DNA of 43,382 bases from a bacterium (GTDB taxonomy: Bacteria > UBP6 > UBA1177): the NCBI GenBank assembly GCA_017645765.1, contig JAGCNV010000106.1, forward strand, positions 71,301 to 114,682, in the 5' to 3' direction. Positions 14,341-22,067 of the stretch are shown here, one piece after another. How positions within the stretch are numbered: position 1 is the stretch's first letter; every line of letters begins with the position of its first letter. A program made the position numbers and the translations under genes. The notes beneath the pieces are model-generated. The model saw only the letters and a program-made list of their open reading frames with translations. It did no database searches and had not been told where the DNA came from.

Positions 14341-16566
14341 ATGAATCCGGTAAAAGAATCTATAGTTTTTAACGGCAAAGATTTATCACTTACAACAGGA
14401 CGTTACGCGAAACAGGCTGACGGCGCAATCTGGTGCAACTACGGCGGAACAGTTGTTCTTGCAACAGTTGTTGCTGCAAAAGGAGATCCGGTCGCTGACA
14501 GCGATTTCTTTCCGCTTACCGTCGACTACACCGAAAAATTCTACGCTGCGGGCAGATTTCCCGGTGGATTTCTGAAGAGAGAATCACAGCCGAGCACGCA
14601 GGAAAAACTCACGTCACGTCTTATCGACAGACCGCTCAGACCTATGTTTGCAGACTGGTTCACAAACGAGACACAGATCCTCGTCAACCTTCTCAGCTTC
14701 GATCCGAACTGCGATCCGAGAGTAATGTCGATCACGGCTGCTTCGGCTGCTCTTATGATTTCCGACATTCCTTTCAACGGTCCGGTTGCAGGATGCAGAG
14801 TCGTCAGAAAGAACGGCGAATTCATGATAAATCCGGCTGTCAGCGACGATGAAGACTACGACATCGATATCACTGTCGCAGGAAACTACGACTCGATCGT
14901 CATGGTCGAAGGCGAATCGAAAGAAGTAAGCGAAGAAGATATGACCCGCGCGATAGAACTTGGTCATCAGGCAATACAACCGCTTCTTGAAATGCAGGAC
15001 AAACTTGCAAAACAGATCAACCCGACCAAAAGGGCTGAAGTTGTAAGGGTAAAAGACGAAAATCTTGAAAAATTCGTCCACGAAACCTGCGAAGAGATCG
15101 TTAAGGAAGCCCTTTCGACAACCGAAAAGCTCAAAAGATACGCTCTTCTTGACGAAGCAAAGGCTGAACTTGTAGAAAGAGTAACCAAAAAAATCGAAGA
15201 AGGTGCGGACTTCATGAACATTGACGAGCCTCAGACCGTCATCACCCGTGCGAAAACCTTCTTCGACGATTACCTCAAATATGCGATGAGACATCAGATC
15301 ATCACCGAAAACAGAAGAATCGACGGCCGTGACCTCACTTCGATCAGACCAATCACGATTGACCTCGGTGTTCTTCCGATGACTCACGGTTCGGCTGTTT
15401 TCACACGCGGCGAAACCCAGTCGCTCGGCGTTCTCACTCTCGGAATCGGCAAAGACGAGCAGAAAGTCGACACCGTTACCGAAGGTTCGAGCAAACGCTT
15501 TATGCTTCACTACAATTTCCCGCCTTTCTCGGTCGGCGAAGTCGCAAGACTTAAATCTCCGGGAAGACGTGAACTCGGCCACGGAAACCTTGCTGAAAGA
15601 GCACTTTCCGCAATCATCCCGCCGAAAGAAGAGTTCCCCTACACTGTAAGACTTGTTTCCGAAATCATGGAATCGAACGGTTCTTCATCCCAGGCGACAG
15701 TCTGCTCGGGCTCGCTCGCACTTATGGATGCAGGTGTTCCCGTTAAAAAGCACGTTGCAGGAATCGCAATGGGACTTATTCAGGACGGAGACGATTTCTA
15801 CATCCTTTCCGATATTCTGGGTGACGAAGACCACTTGGGCGACATGGATTTCAAAGTCGCAGGTTCGAAAGACGGTATCACGGCGATCCAGATGGATATA
15901 AAAATCAAAGGTCTGCCGAAAGAAGTTATGGAGCGCGCTATGCTTCAGGCGAAAGTCGGAAGAATGCACATCATCGGCGAAATGGAAAAGGCTATCGCAG
16001 CTCCGAGACCGGAACTCAGCCCGAACGCTCCGAAACTCTGCCAGCTCAAGATCGATGTTGACAAGATCAAAGATCTCATCGGAACAGGCGGCAAAAACAT
16101 CAAATCAATAATCGAAGAAACCGGTGCAGATGTCGAAGTCGAGCAGGACGGAACAGTCACGATTTCGGCAAAGAATCAGGAAGTTCTTAACGCAACGATC
16201 GCTCTCGTAAAATCGTTCACAGACGATGTCGAACTCGGCAAAGTTTATGAAGGCGAAGTTACAAGAATTGAAGAATACGGTGCATTCGTTGAAATCTGGA
16301 GAGGTACAACAGGTCTTCTCCACGTCAGCAAAATTTCAGACGAAAGAGTTGAAAACGTAAATGATTATTTGCATTTAGGTCAGAAAGTCAGAGTAATAGT
16401 CACCGAAATAGAGGCAGGCGGCAAATTCAAACTCAGCATGAAACCGGGCGACTTCGACAAAGACTGGACGAAAGAAAGACCTGCAAGACCGCCTAGACCG
16501 AGAGACGATTCAAGAAACGGTGAGCGCAGAGGCGGAGACCGCGGTGGCAGAGAAAACCACAGATAA
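14341..16566 (+). CDS. pnp: Polyribonucleotide nucleotidyltransferase (PNPase)
   Basis: PNPase degrades RNA 3' to 5' by phosphorolysis and can add tails. The 741-residue product shows two RNase PH cores (about 10-230 and 325-545), the second with FTRGETQSLGVLTLG, FPPFSVGE and SNGSSSQATVCSGSLALMDAG near the phosphate site. They are joined by an all-helical linker. Then come a KH domain with GTGGKNIKSI (about residue 580) and an S1 domain beginning GKVYEGEVTRIEEYGAFVE (about 627). The last ~30 residues are an Arg/Pro/Gly-rich basic tail, possibly for RNA or partner contacts. dut begins inside its last codons. Confidence 0.97.
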   Translation: MNPVKESIVFNGKDLSLTTGRYAKQADGAIWCNYGGTVVLATVVAAKGDPVADSDFFPLTVDYTEKFYAAGRFPGGFLKRESQPSTQEKLTSRLIDRPLRPMFADWFTNETQILVNLLSFDPNCDPRVMSITAASAALMISDIPFNGPVAGCRVVRKNGEFMINPAVSDDEDYDIDITVAGNYDSIVMVEGESKEVSEEDMTRAIELGHQAIQPLLEMQDKLAKQINPTKRAEVVRVKDENLEKFVHETCEEIVKEALSTTEKLKRYALLDEAKAELVERVTKKIEEGADFMNIDEPQTVITRAKTFFDDYLKYAMRHQIITENRRIDGRDLTSIRPITIDLGVLPMTHGSAVFTRGETQSLGVLTLGIGKDEQKVDTVTEGSSKRFMLHYNFPPFSVGEVARLKSPGRRELGHGNLAERALSAIIPPKEEFPYTVRLVSEIMESNGSSSQATVCSGSLALMDAGVPVKKHVAGIAMGLIQDGDDFYILSDILGDEDHLGDMDFKVAGSKDGITAIQMDIKIKGLPKEVMERAMLQAKVGRMHIIGEMEKAIAAPRPELSPNAPKLCQLKIDVDKIKDLIGTGGKNIKSIIEETGADVEVEQDGTVTISAKNQEVLNATIALVKSFTDDVELGKVYEGEVTRIEEYGAFVEIWRGTTGLLHVSKISDERVENVNDYLHLGQKVRVIVTEIEAGGKFKLSMKPGDFDKDWTKERPARPPRPRDDSRNGERRGGDRGGRENHR

Positions 16567-16996
16567 AATCCAAATAAAATTCAAACTGGCTGAAGGCGCC
16601 ATTCTTCCCGAATACAAAACTTTGGGGGCAGCCGGCGCCGACGTCTCTTCAAACGAAGACTGCTCAATAAATCCCGGCAGTTGGAAAATGGTTTCGACCG
16701 GTCTTTTCCCTGAAATTCCTGAAAATTTCGAGATTCAGGTGAGAAGCCGCAGCGGACTTGCCGCAAAAAACGGCGTTTTCGTCCTCAACTCCCCCGGAAC
16801 AGTCGACAGCGACTACCGCGGTGAAATCAAAGTGATTCTGGCAAATATGTCTGACAAGCCTTTTGAAGTAAAAAAAGGCGACCGCATCGCACAGTTTGTC
16901 GTAACGCCTGTTCATCAGGCTGATTTCTCAATAGTTTCAGAGGTTTCGGAAACTGAAAGATCGACCGGCGGATTCGGCAGCACCGGAATAAGATAG
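16544..16996 (+). CDS. dut: Deoxyuridine 5'-triphosphate nucleotidohydrolase (dUTPase)
   Basis: This enzyme hydrolyses dUTP to dUMP and PPi, keeping uracil out of DNA and feeding thymidylate synthesis. All five motifs are present: GAAGADVSS, RSRSGLA, GTVDSDYRGEIKV, GDRIAQFVV and RSTGGFGSTG, the last a complete P-loop-like tail. I choose GTG 16544 because GGAG lies 6 bases upstream. GTG 16520 would add eight residues and has no site. Either way the start lies within the pnp coding region in another frame (23-bp overlap), implying translational coupling. The length (150) fits the trimeric family. Confidence 0.95.
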   Translation: MAEKTTDKIQIKFKLAEGAILPEYKTLGAAGADVSSNEDCSINPGSWKMVSTGLFPEIPENFEIQVRSRSGLAAKNGVFVLNSPGTVDSDYRGEIKVILANMSDKPFEVKKGDRIAQFVVTPVHQADFSIVSEVSETERSTGGFGSTGIR

Positions 16997-17015
16997 CCGA
17001 AAATCAGCAAAATAC

Positions 17016-17043
17016 TTGACACACAAAACCTTTTGAGTATCAT
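17016..17043 (+). promoter_or_regulatory. Promoter of tRNA-fMet
   Basis: TTGACA (17016-17021) and TATCAT (17038-17043) have a 16-bp spacer. The start would fall about 10 bases before the mature tRNA 5' end. Confidence 0.7.
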
Positions 17044-17061
17044 ACTGCGCGGCAACGAGGT

Positions 17062-17137
<76 letters not shown>

Positions 17138-17199
17138 TTTTTTTTGCCTTCTTTTGACGATTTTCACCAATGTTTCTTGATTTTTGAGCGGAGAACAGA

Positions 17200-18468
17200 A
17201 TGAACAAAGAAGAAGTCCTCATTTATCACAAGAACCCGAAACCGGGAAAACTCGAAGTCGTTCCATCCAAAGTCTGCGCGACACAAGCCGATCTGGCGAA
17301 GGCTTACACGCCGGGAGTCGCCCTTCCCTGCCTTGAAATCAAGGAAAATCCTGAAACTGTCTACGATTACACCGGGAAAGGAAATCTCGTCGGCGTAATC
17401 AGCGACGGAAGCGCGGTTCTGGGACTTGGAAACATCGGCGCGCTCGCAGGAAAACCCGTTATGGAAGGTAAAGCCCTTCTTTTCAAACATTTTGCCGGAA
17501 TCGACGCTTTCGATATCGAGATAGACGAGCATGATCCCGATAAATTCGTTGAAATAGTTAAGTCGCTCGAACCCACTTTCGGGGGCATAAACCTTGAAGA
17601 TATCTCATCTCCAAGATGCTTTGAAATCGAAGAAAAACTTAAAAAGTCAATGAGCATCCCGGTTTTCCACGACGATCAGCACGGAACTGCCGTCATCTGC
17701 GCAGCCGGAGTTCTCAACGGGCTTGAGATCGCCGGCAAAAAACCGGAAAACTGCAAAGTTGTCCTCACCGGAGCAGGAGCTGCTGGTGTCGCAATCGCAA
17801 AACACCTCATAAACTGCGGTGTTAAGAAGGAAAACGTATTCGCATACGACAAAGACGGCGTTCTTTTTGAAGGAAGAAAGGACAATCTTTCGGAATATCA
17901 CAGATTTTTGTACAGAAATACGAAATTCCGCACTCTTGAAGAGCTTTTTGACGGCGCCGATGTCTATGTCGGCGTTAGCGTCAAAGGGCTTGTCAAAGCT
18001 GAAATGCTCAAGAAAATGGCACCGAACCCCGTTATTTTCCCGATGGCAAACCCCGACCCCGAAATCACCTATGAAGAAGTGAAGATTGCCCGTCCCGACG
18101 CGATTGTAGGAACCGGAAGGACCGATTTCCCGAACCAGGTCAACAACCTTCTTGGATTCCCCGCGATTTTCAGAGGTGCACTTGACGTCAGGGCGCGTCA
18201 GATAACCGAAAAAATGAAAATGGCAGCGACACAGGCACTCATAAAAGTGACGAAAATGCCGGTCCTTCCGGAAGTTCTCAAAGTTTACGGGCTTGATTCG
18301 CTCGAATACGGCAGAAACTACATCATCCCGAAACCTTTCGACCCGAGAGTCCTCGTCGAAGTAGCGTTCGCAGTCGCTTCAGCCGCGGTCGAAGAAGGTG
18401 TCAACAGAGTTGAACTTGATCTCGGAAAATACAGGGAAGAACTGGAAAAAAGGTTCTTGTCGAAATAA
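17200..18468 (+). CDS. Malic enzyme (oxaloacetate-decarboxylating malate dehydrogenase)
   Basis: The enzyme converts malate to pyruvate and CO2 with reduction of NAD(P). The product is 422 residues, the short single-domain form lacking the phosphotransacetylase extension of MaeB. Motifs are [10 protein letters not shown] near the N-terminus with the catalytic Tyr, [20 protein letters not shown] and [12 protein letters not shown] with the metal-binding acids. The Rossmann loop is [16 protein letters not shown], followed by YDKDG. Late segments are [10 protein letters not shown] and ATGRTD-like [14 protein letters not shown]. The ATG follows GCGGAGAACAGA. The gene stands between tRNA-fMet and mrp. 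NAD versus NADP preference cannot be read with confidence. Confidence 0.93.
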   Translation: MNKEEVLIYHKNPKPGKLEVVPSKVCATQADLAKAYTPGVALPCLEIKENPETVYDYTGKGNLVGVISDGSAVLGLGNIGALAGKPVMEGKALLFKHFAGIDAFDIEIDEHDPDKFVEIVKSLEPTFGGINLEDISSPRCFEIEEKLKKSMSIPVFHDDQHGTAVICAAGVLNGLEIAGKKPENCKVVLTGAGAAGVAIAKHLINCGVKKENVFAYDKDGVLFEGRKDNLSEYHRFLYRNTKFRTLEELFDGADVYVGVSVKGLVKAEMLKKMAPNPVIFPMANPDPEITYEEVKIARPDAIVGTGRTDFPNQVNNLLGFPAIFRGALDVRARQITEKMKMAATQALIKVTKMPVLPEVLKVYGLDSLEYGRNYIIPKPFDPRVLVEVAFAVASAAVEEGVNRVELDLGKYREELEKRFLSK

Positions 18469-18500
18469 TTCGACGCGCCGAGGAACAGGATCGTTTTTGT

Positions 18501-18532
18501 CGTAACGGCGTGACGGCGTAACGACGTAACGA
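18501..18532. repeat. Four 8-bp direct repeats next to mrp promoter
   Basis: CGTAACGG, CGTGACGG, CGTAACGA and CGTAACGA follow each other with an exact 8-bp period and end 4 bp before the -35 box of the mrp promoter. They could be operator sites or simply a short tandem repeat of a kind seen in other intergenic DNA. Confidence 0.7.
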
Positions 18533-18536
18533 AATC

Positions 18537-18564
18537 TTGTTTTTCTGCTTTTTTTCCTTAAAAT
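18537..18564 (+). promoter_or_regulatory. Probable promoter of mrp-znuA operon
   Basis: TTGTTT (18537-18542) and TAAAAT (18559-18564) have a 16-bp spacer, 30 bp before the mrp start codon with its GGAGGTG site. Confidence 0.5.
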
Positions 18565-18593
18565 CCATTGTTTTTAGTTGATTGGAGGTGAAA

Positions 18594-19475
18594 ATGACTG
18601 ACCACTCTTCTTGTGAAAGTTGCACAAGCACTACATGCAGCGCAAAAAAGCAGATGCAGAATGAAACGGACGAACAGTTTCTTGCAAGGCAGGAGATAAA
18701 GAAAAATCTCTGCAAAATCAAAAACAAAATCCTTGTCATGTCAGGGAAAGGCGGTGTCGGCAAAAGCTCTGTCGCGGTAAATTTAGCGATGAAGCTCGCA
18801 CTGGAAGGCAAAACGACAGGTCTTCTCGATATCGACCTGCACGGACCGAGCATTCCGACTATGTTCGGCATGAAAGACGGCAAAATCAATGTCAATGAAA
18901 ACAACAAACTGCTGCCGGTCACTTTCGGCGCGCTCAAAATAATGTCGGTCGGCTTTTTCCTTCAGGATTCTGACGACGCGATAATCTGGAGAGGTCCGAT
19001 AAAACACGGAATGATCCAGCAGTTTTTCAAAGATGTCGACTGGGGAACGCTTGATTATCTCGTAATCGATTCGCCTCCCGGAACGGGCGACGAGCTTCTT
19101 TCGCTCATCAACACGGTTGACGATCTCACCGGTGCGGTTTTAGTCACGACTCCGCAGGAAGTCGCCGCTGCTGATGTAAGAAAATCGGTCAACTTCTGCG
19201 AAAAAGCGCATATAAAAATTCTCGGAATAGTTGAGAATATGAGCGGTTACGTCTGTCCGCACTGCGGAAAGGTCACCGATATCTTCAAAGTCGGTGCCGG
19301 AACGCAGATTGCAGAAAAATACAACATCAAACTGCTCGGGAAGATCCCGTTTGACCCGGCTATCGGCGAATCGGGCGACTGCGGACTCCCTTTTGTCTAC
19401 GCGGCGGACAGCAATCCGGCTGCAAAAGAGTTTGAATCTGTCACAAGGCAGATCATGGATATTTGTGAGGTTTAA
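18594..19475 (+). CDS. mrp: Mrp/NBP35-family Fe-S cluster carrier ATPase
   Basis: This P-loop ATPase family carries and inserts [4Fe-4S] clusters into target proteins in the cytoplasm. ATG 18594 follows GGAGGTGAAA and gives 293 residues. The N-terminus has a compact cysteine cluster, CESCTSTTC, followed by a helix (EQFLARQEIKKNL). The deviant Walker A is MSGKGGVGKSSVA, followed by DIDLHGPSIPTMFG, a switch region VIDSPPGTGDELL, and the C-terminal YVCPHCGK motif whose CxxC bridges the cluster between subunits. The extra N-terminal cysteines recall Nbp35-type proteins rather than short ApbC. The znuA-like gene follows after 21 bp. Confidence 0.93.
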   Translation: MTDHSSCESCTSTTCSAKKQMQNETDEQFLARQEIKKNLCKIKNKILVMSGKGGVGKSSVAVNLAMKLALEGKTTGLLDIDLHGPSIPTMFGMKDGKINVNENNKLLPVTFGALKIMSVGFFLQDSDDAIIWRGPIKHGMIQQFFKDVDWGTLDYLVIDSPPGTGDELLSLINTVDDLTGAVLVTTPQEVAAADVRKSVNFCEKAHIKILGIVENMSGYVCPHCGKVTDIFKVGAGTQIAEKYNIKLLGKIPFDPAIGESGDCGLPFVYAADSNPAAKEFESVTRQIMDICEV

Positions 19476-19496
19476 TTTTTTAAGGGAGAATGTCTC

Positions 19497-21242
19497 ATGA
19501 AAAAAATCATGAAAATTTTTGTTCTGTTTCTGGCTCTTTTTGTGCTCATTTCCTGCGGTGAAAAAACCGCTTCCAAGGACAGCGCAGCCAGTAGCGAGGC
19601 CAGTACCGCGGCAAAAAAACGGGACATTCTCAATGTAACTGTCAGTATTCCGCCGCAGGCTTTCATAGTCAAAACGGTCGGCAGGGACAAAGTCAAAGTC
19701 AACACGATGATGGATCCCTCAAGTACACCGGAAACTTATGAACCGGGTCCGAAAAAGATGGCTGATCTCAAAGATTCTGCGCTTTACCTCAAAATCGGAG
19801 TCCCCTTCGAAGCAGCTTCTATCGAAAAACTTGCCGCTGACTACAAAAACATCCGTTTTGCCGATATGGCGAAAGGAATAAATTTCCGCAAAATGGAAGG
19901 ACATTTTCATCCTCATCATCACTGCGACAAAGGTTGTGCCGAAGCATGCGCAGACTGCAAATGCGGATGCAAGGAAGGCAGGGAATGCGGATGCAAGCAC
20001 GGTGAAAAGCTTGAAAAAGAGGAATGCGGCGCAGATGCGTGTTCGCTTCCGGGATTCGACGCTCCGAAAGAAGAAAAACACGAGCACAAGGGAATGCACG
20101 AAGGCTGTCCTCACTGCGGCGGCAAAGAATGCCCCTGCAAAGGCGACAAAGGCTGCGGTGAAGGATGCTGCGGCGGAAAATGCGAAGGCTGCGCCGATTG
20201 CAAGTGCGGATGTAAAGAAGGCAAGGGCTGTGACTGCAAAGACGGGAAAGGCTGTGCCGACTGCAAGTGCGGGTGCAAAGAAGGAAAAGAGTGCGGATGC
20301 CACCACGGCGACAAAGGCTGCTGCGGCGGAGACAAAGGATGCGAAGGCTGCGAAAAGTGCGGATGCGGATGCAAAGACGGAAAAGGTTGCGACTGCAAAG
20401 AGGGTAAAGGCTGTGCAGACTGCAAATGCGGATGCAAGGAAGGAAAAGAGTGCGGATGCCACCACGGCGACAAAGGCTGCTGCGGCGGAGACAAAGGATG
20501 CGAAGGCTGCGAAAAGTGCAAATGCGGATGTAAAGACGGCAAAGGCTGTGACTGCAAAGACGGTAAAGGCTGTGCCGACTGCAAGTGCGGATGCAAAGAA
20601 GGAAAAGAGTGCAAATGTCACGACGGAAAAGGCTGTCCTAAGTGCGGCGGCAAGGAATGTCCCTGCAAAGGCGACAAAGAGTGCTGCAAAAAACACGGCG
20701 GATGCGACTGTCTCAACGGAAAAGGCTGCTGCGGACATCACCCCGAAATGCACGATCCTCACGTATGGCTCGATCCGATGAACCTTATCGTTATGACCGA
20801 CAACACCGTTGCGGAACTTTCCACAGCCGATCCCGACAATGCGGCAATCTATCGTGAAAACGGTGAAGCTCTGAAAGCTGAGATCAAAAAAGTGAATGAT
20901 GAAGTTGCGGCTCAGCTCAAAGAAGTTGAAGGAAAAAGTTTCGTAGTTCACCACCCCGCTTTCGGATACTTTGCAGAAAGATTCGGTCTCAAACAGGTTC
21001 CGCTTGAAATTGAAGGAAAAGAACCAGATGCGGTCGATATGGCAAAAGTTATCGATTTTATAAAGAAAAACAATGCAAAAGCCGTATTCATGCAGGCTCA
21101 GATCCCCGATTCCGTCATCAAATCGATAGCTGAAGAAACGAAAGTCCGCGTTATCACTCTTGATCCCCTTGCTGAAAATGTTCTTGAAAATATTAAAAAA
21201 ACTGCGAATGAGATAAAAGGAGCTTTGGTTGATGAAAAGTAA
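19497..21242 (+). CDS. znuA: ZnuA-like metal-binding lipoprotein with ~280-residue Cys-rich insert
   Basis: This is a cluster A-I (ZnuA/TroA) solute-binding protein, 581 residues versus roughly 300 for the family, anchored by lipobox LISC (Cys20). The N-lobe has VSIPPQAFIVKTVGRDKV and PETYEPGPKKM; the C-lobe has HDPHVWLDP (about 419-427), HHPAFGYFAERFGLKQVPLE, VFMQAQIP and TLDPLAENVLENI. The space usually filled by a short His-rich loop (about 138-416) is replaced by a Cys/Gly/Lys/Asp-rich region with, by my count, 70 cysteines. They sit in CADCKCGCKEGKECGC and similar blocks, with scattered His. It looks like a tandem metallothionein-type metal store. The position normally His in PHxYEP is Glu79. 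No znuB/znuC permease or ATPase gene is adjacent. Confidence 0.88.
   Translation: MKKIMKIFVLFLALFVLISCGEKTASKDSAASSEASTAAKKRDILNVTVSIPPQAFIVKTVGRDKVKVNTMMDPSSTPETYEPGPKKMADLKDSALYLKIGVPFEAASIEKLAADYKNIRFADMAKGINFRKMEGHFHPHHHCDKGCAEACADCKCGCKEGRECGCKHGEKLEKEECGADACSLPGFDAPKEEKHEHKGMHEGCPHCGGKECPCKGDKGCGEGCCGGKCEGCADCKCGCKEGKGCDCKDGKGCADCKCGCKEGKECGCHHGDKGCCGGDKGCEGCEKCGCGCKDGKGCDCKEGKGCADCKCGCKEGKECGCHHGDKGCCGGDKGCEGCEKCKCGCKDGKGCDCKDGKGCADCKCGCKEGKECKCHDGKGCPKCGGKECPCKGDKECCKKHGGCDCLNGKGCCGHHPEMHDPHVWLDPMNLIVMTDNTVAELSTADPDNAAIYRENGEALKAEIKKVNDEVAAQLKEVEGKSFVVHHPAFGYFAERFGLKQVPLEIEGKEPDAVDMAKVIDFIKKNNAKAVFMQAQIPDSVIKSIAEETKVRVITLDPLAENVLENIKKTANEIKGALVDEK
20253..20622 (+). repeat. 159-bp tandem repeat encoding Cys-rich units
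   Basis: Units begin at 20253, 20412 and 20571 (third partial), each 53 codons starting CADCKCGCKEGKE. The first two are nearly identical at DNA level. A shorter related block begins about 20190. Recent duplication inside the znuA-like gene is the simplest reading. Confidence 0.9.
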
Positions 21243-22047
21243 GATTATTGAAAAAATTCTGTTTGTTCTTCTGTTTTCGGCACTTTCTTTGTTTGTCGCG
21301 TGCGGCAGTTCAGATGAAAATAAAGATCTGACTGACTCCGATGCAGACACATCGGATACCGATATAACGGATAGCGATAGCAACGATACAACTTCGGACA
21401 ACAGTGATTCAACTGATGATTCAGCCGACACAACGCAGGAGGTCACCGATACGACACCGGATGGCGCAGATTCGACCGATGATTCGGATAAACCTGCCGG
21501 CGATACCGACACCGATACTGATACAGAACCTACAAATCCTACAGAGCCCGAACCTACCGACGAACCTGATCCTGAATTTGAACAGAATGCCGAAGGCTGC
21601 ACGATGATCGAAGTCCCGAAAATAACTATGGGTGGTGCTTACGCCGATGAGATAAACGGCTATTTATCACCGGCGATGGGTGGAAACGCTATCGATATAA
21701 TCAAAATCCTTCTTATGGGAGATATCAAAGAGGGAACATACGAGCTAGGAAAGGGTCTTAACGAGACTTATATGAACTGCGAACAGTGCGTTTTGGTCTG
21801 GATTGATGCAGAATTAGGGGCTGCAAAAGAGTACTATTTCCAGACTCACGGAACTCTGACTATAACGGAAGTCAAGGATGTTGACGGCATAAATAGAACA
21901 GCGGGCAGAATCAAAAATCTTATTCTGAAACAGGCAGAAACAAACGAATACATGTCCGACTTCACACTTATTCCATCCGGAGAGTGTATTGCTGCCGAAA
22001 TAGTCGAATGGGATACAACGAATACTCCCAACAATTCCGGCGATTAG
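21232..22047 (+). CDS. Lipoprotein with acidic tether, coupled to znuA-like gene
   Basis: ATG 21232 lies inside the last codons of the znuA-like gene (stop at 21242), with AAAGGAG 9 bases upstream; a TTG codon before it is less likely. The product is 271 residues: signal peptide, lipobox FVAC, a Asp/Ser/Thr tether (about 22-115) shifting to TEPTNPTEPEPTDEPDPE, then a ~150-residue domain. That domain has TYELGKGLNETYMNCEQCVLVWID, YFQTHGTLTITEV and GECIAAEIVEWDT. I recognise the layout 'NCxxCVLxxxD ... YFxxxGTLxIT' from deltaproteobacterial lipoproteins of unknown role. The overlap with the metal-binding protein suggests joint expression. Confidence 0.78.
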   Translation: MKSKIIEKILFVLLFSALSLFVACGSSDENKDLTDSDADTSDTDITDSDSNDTTSDNSDSTDDSADTTQEVTDTTPDGADSTDDSDKPAGDTDTDTDTEPTNPTEPEPTDEPDPEFEQNAEGCTMIEVPKITMGGAYADEINGYLSPAMGGNAIDIIKILLMGDIKEGTYELGKGLNETYMNCEQCVLVWIDAELGAAKEYYFQTHGTLTITEVKDVDGINRTAGRIKNLILKQAETNEYMSDFTLIPSGECIAAEIVEWDTTNTPNNSGD

Positions 22048-22067
22048 TCTTAACAGCTTAAGATATC

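Noticed and set aside
14614-15582. 322-codon minus-strand frame inside pnp
   Set aside because: Shadow of the PNPase catalytic domain.
20190-20622. CRISPR-like periodic repeats
   Set aside because: Period is 159 bp, in frame within a coding gene, with no unique spacers; it encodes protein repeats.
19719-21602. 627-codon open frame on the minus strand, Ala/Phe/Ser-rich
   Set aside because: It is the antisense of the Cys-rich repeats in the znuA-like gene; the plus strand has a clear signal peptide, a ribosome-binding site and family motifs.
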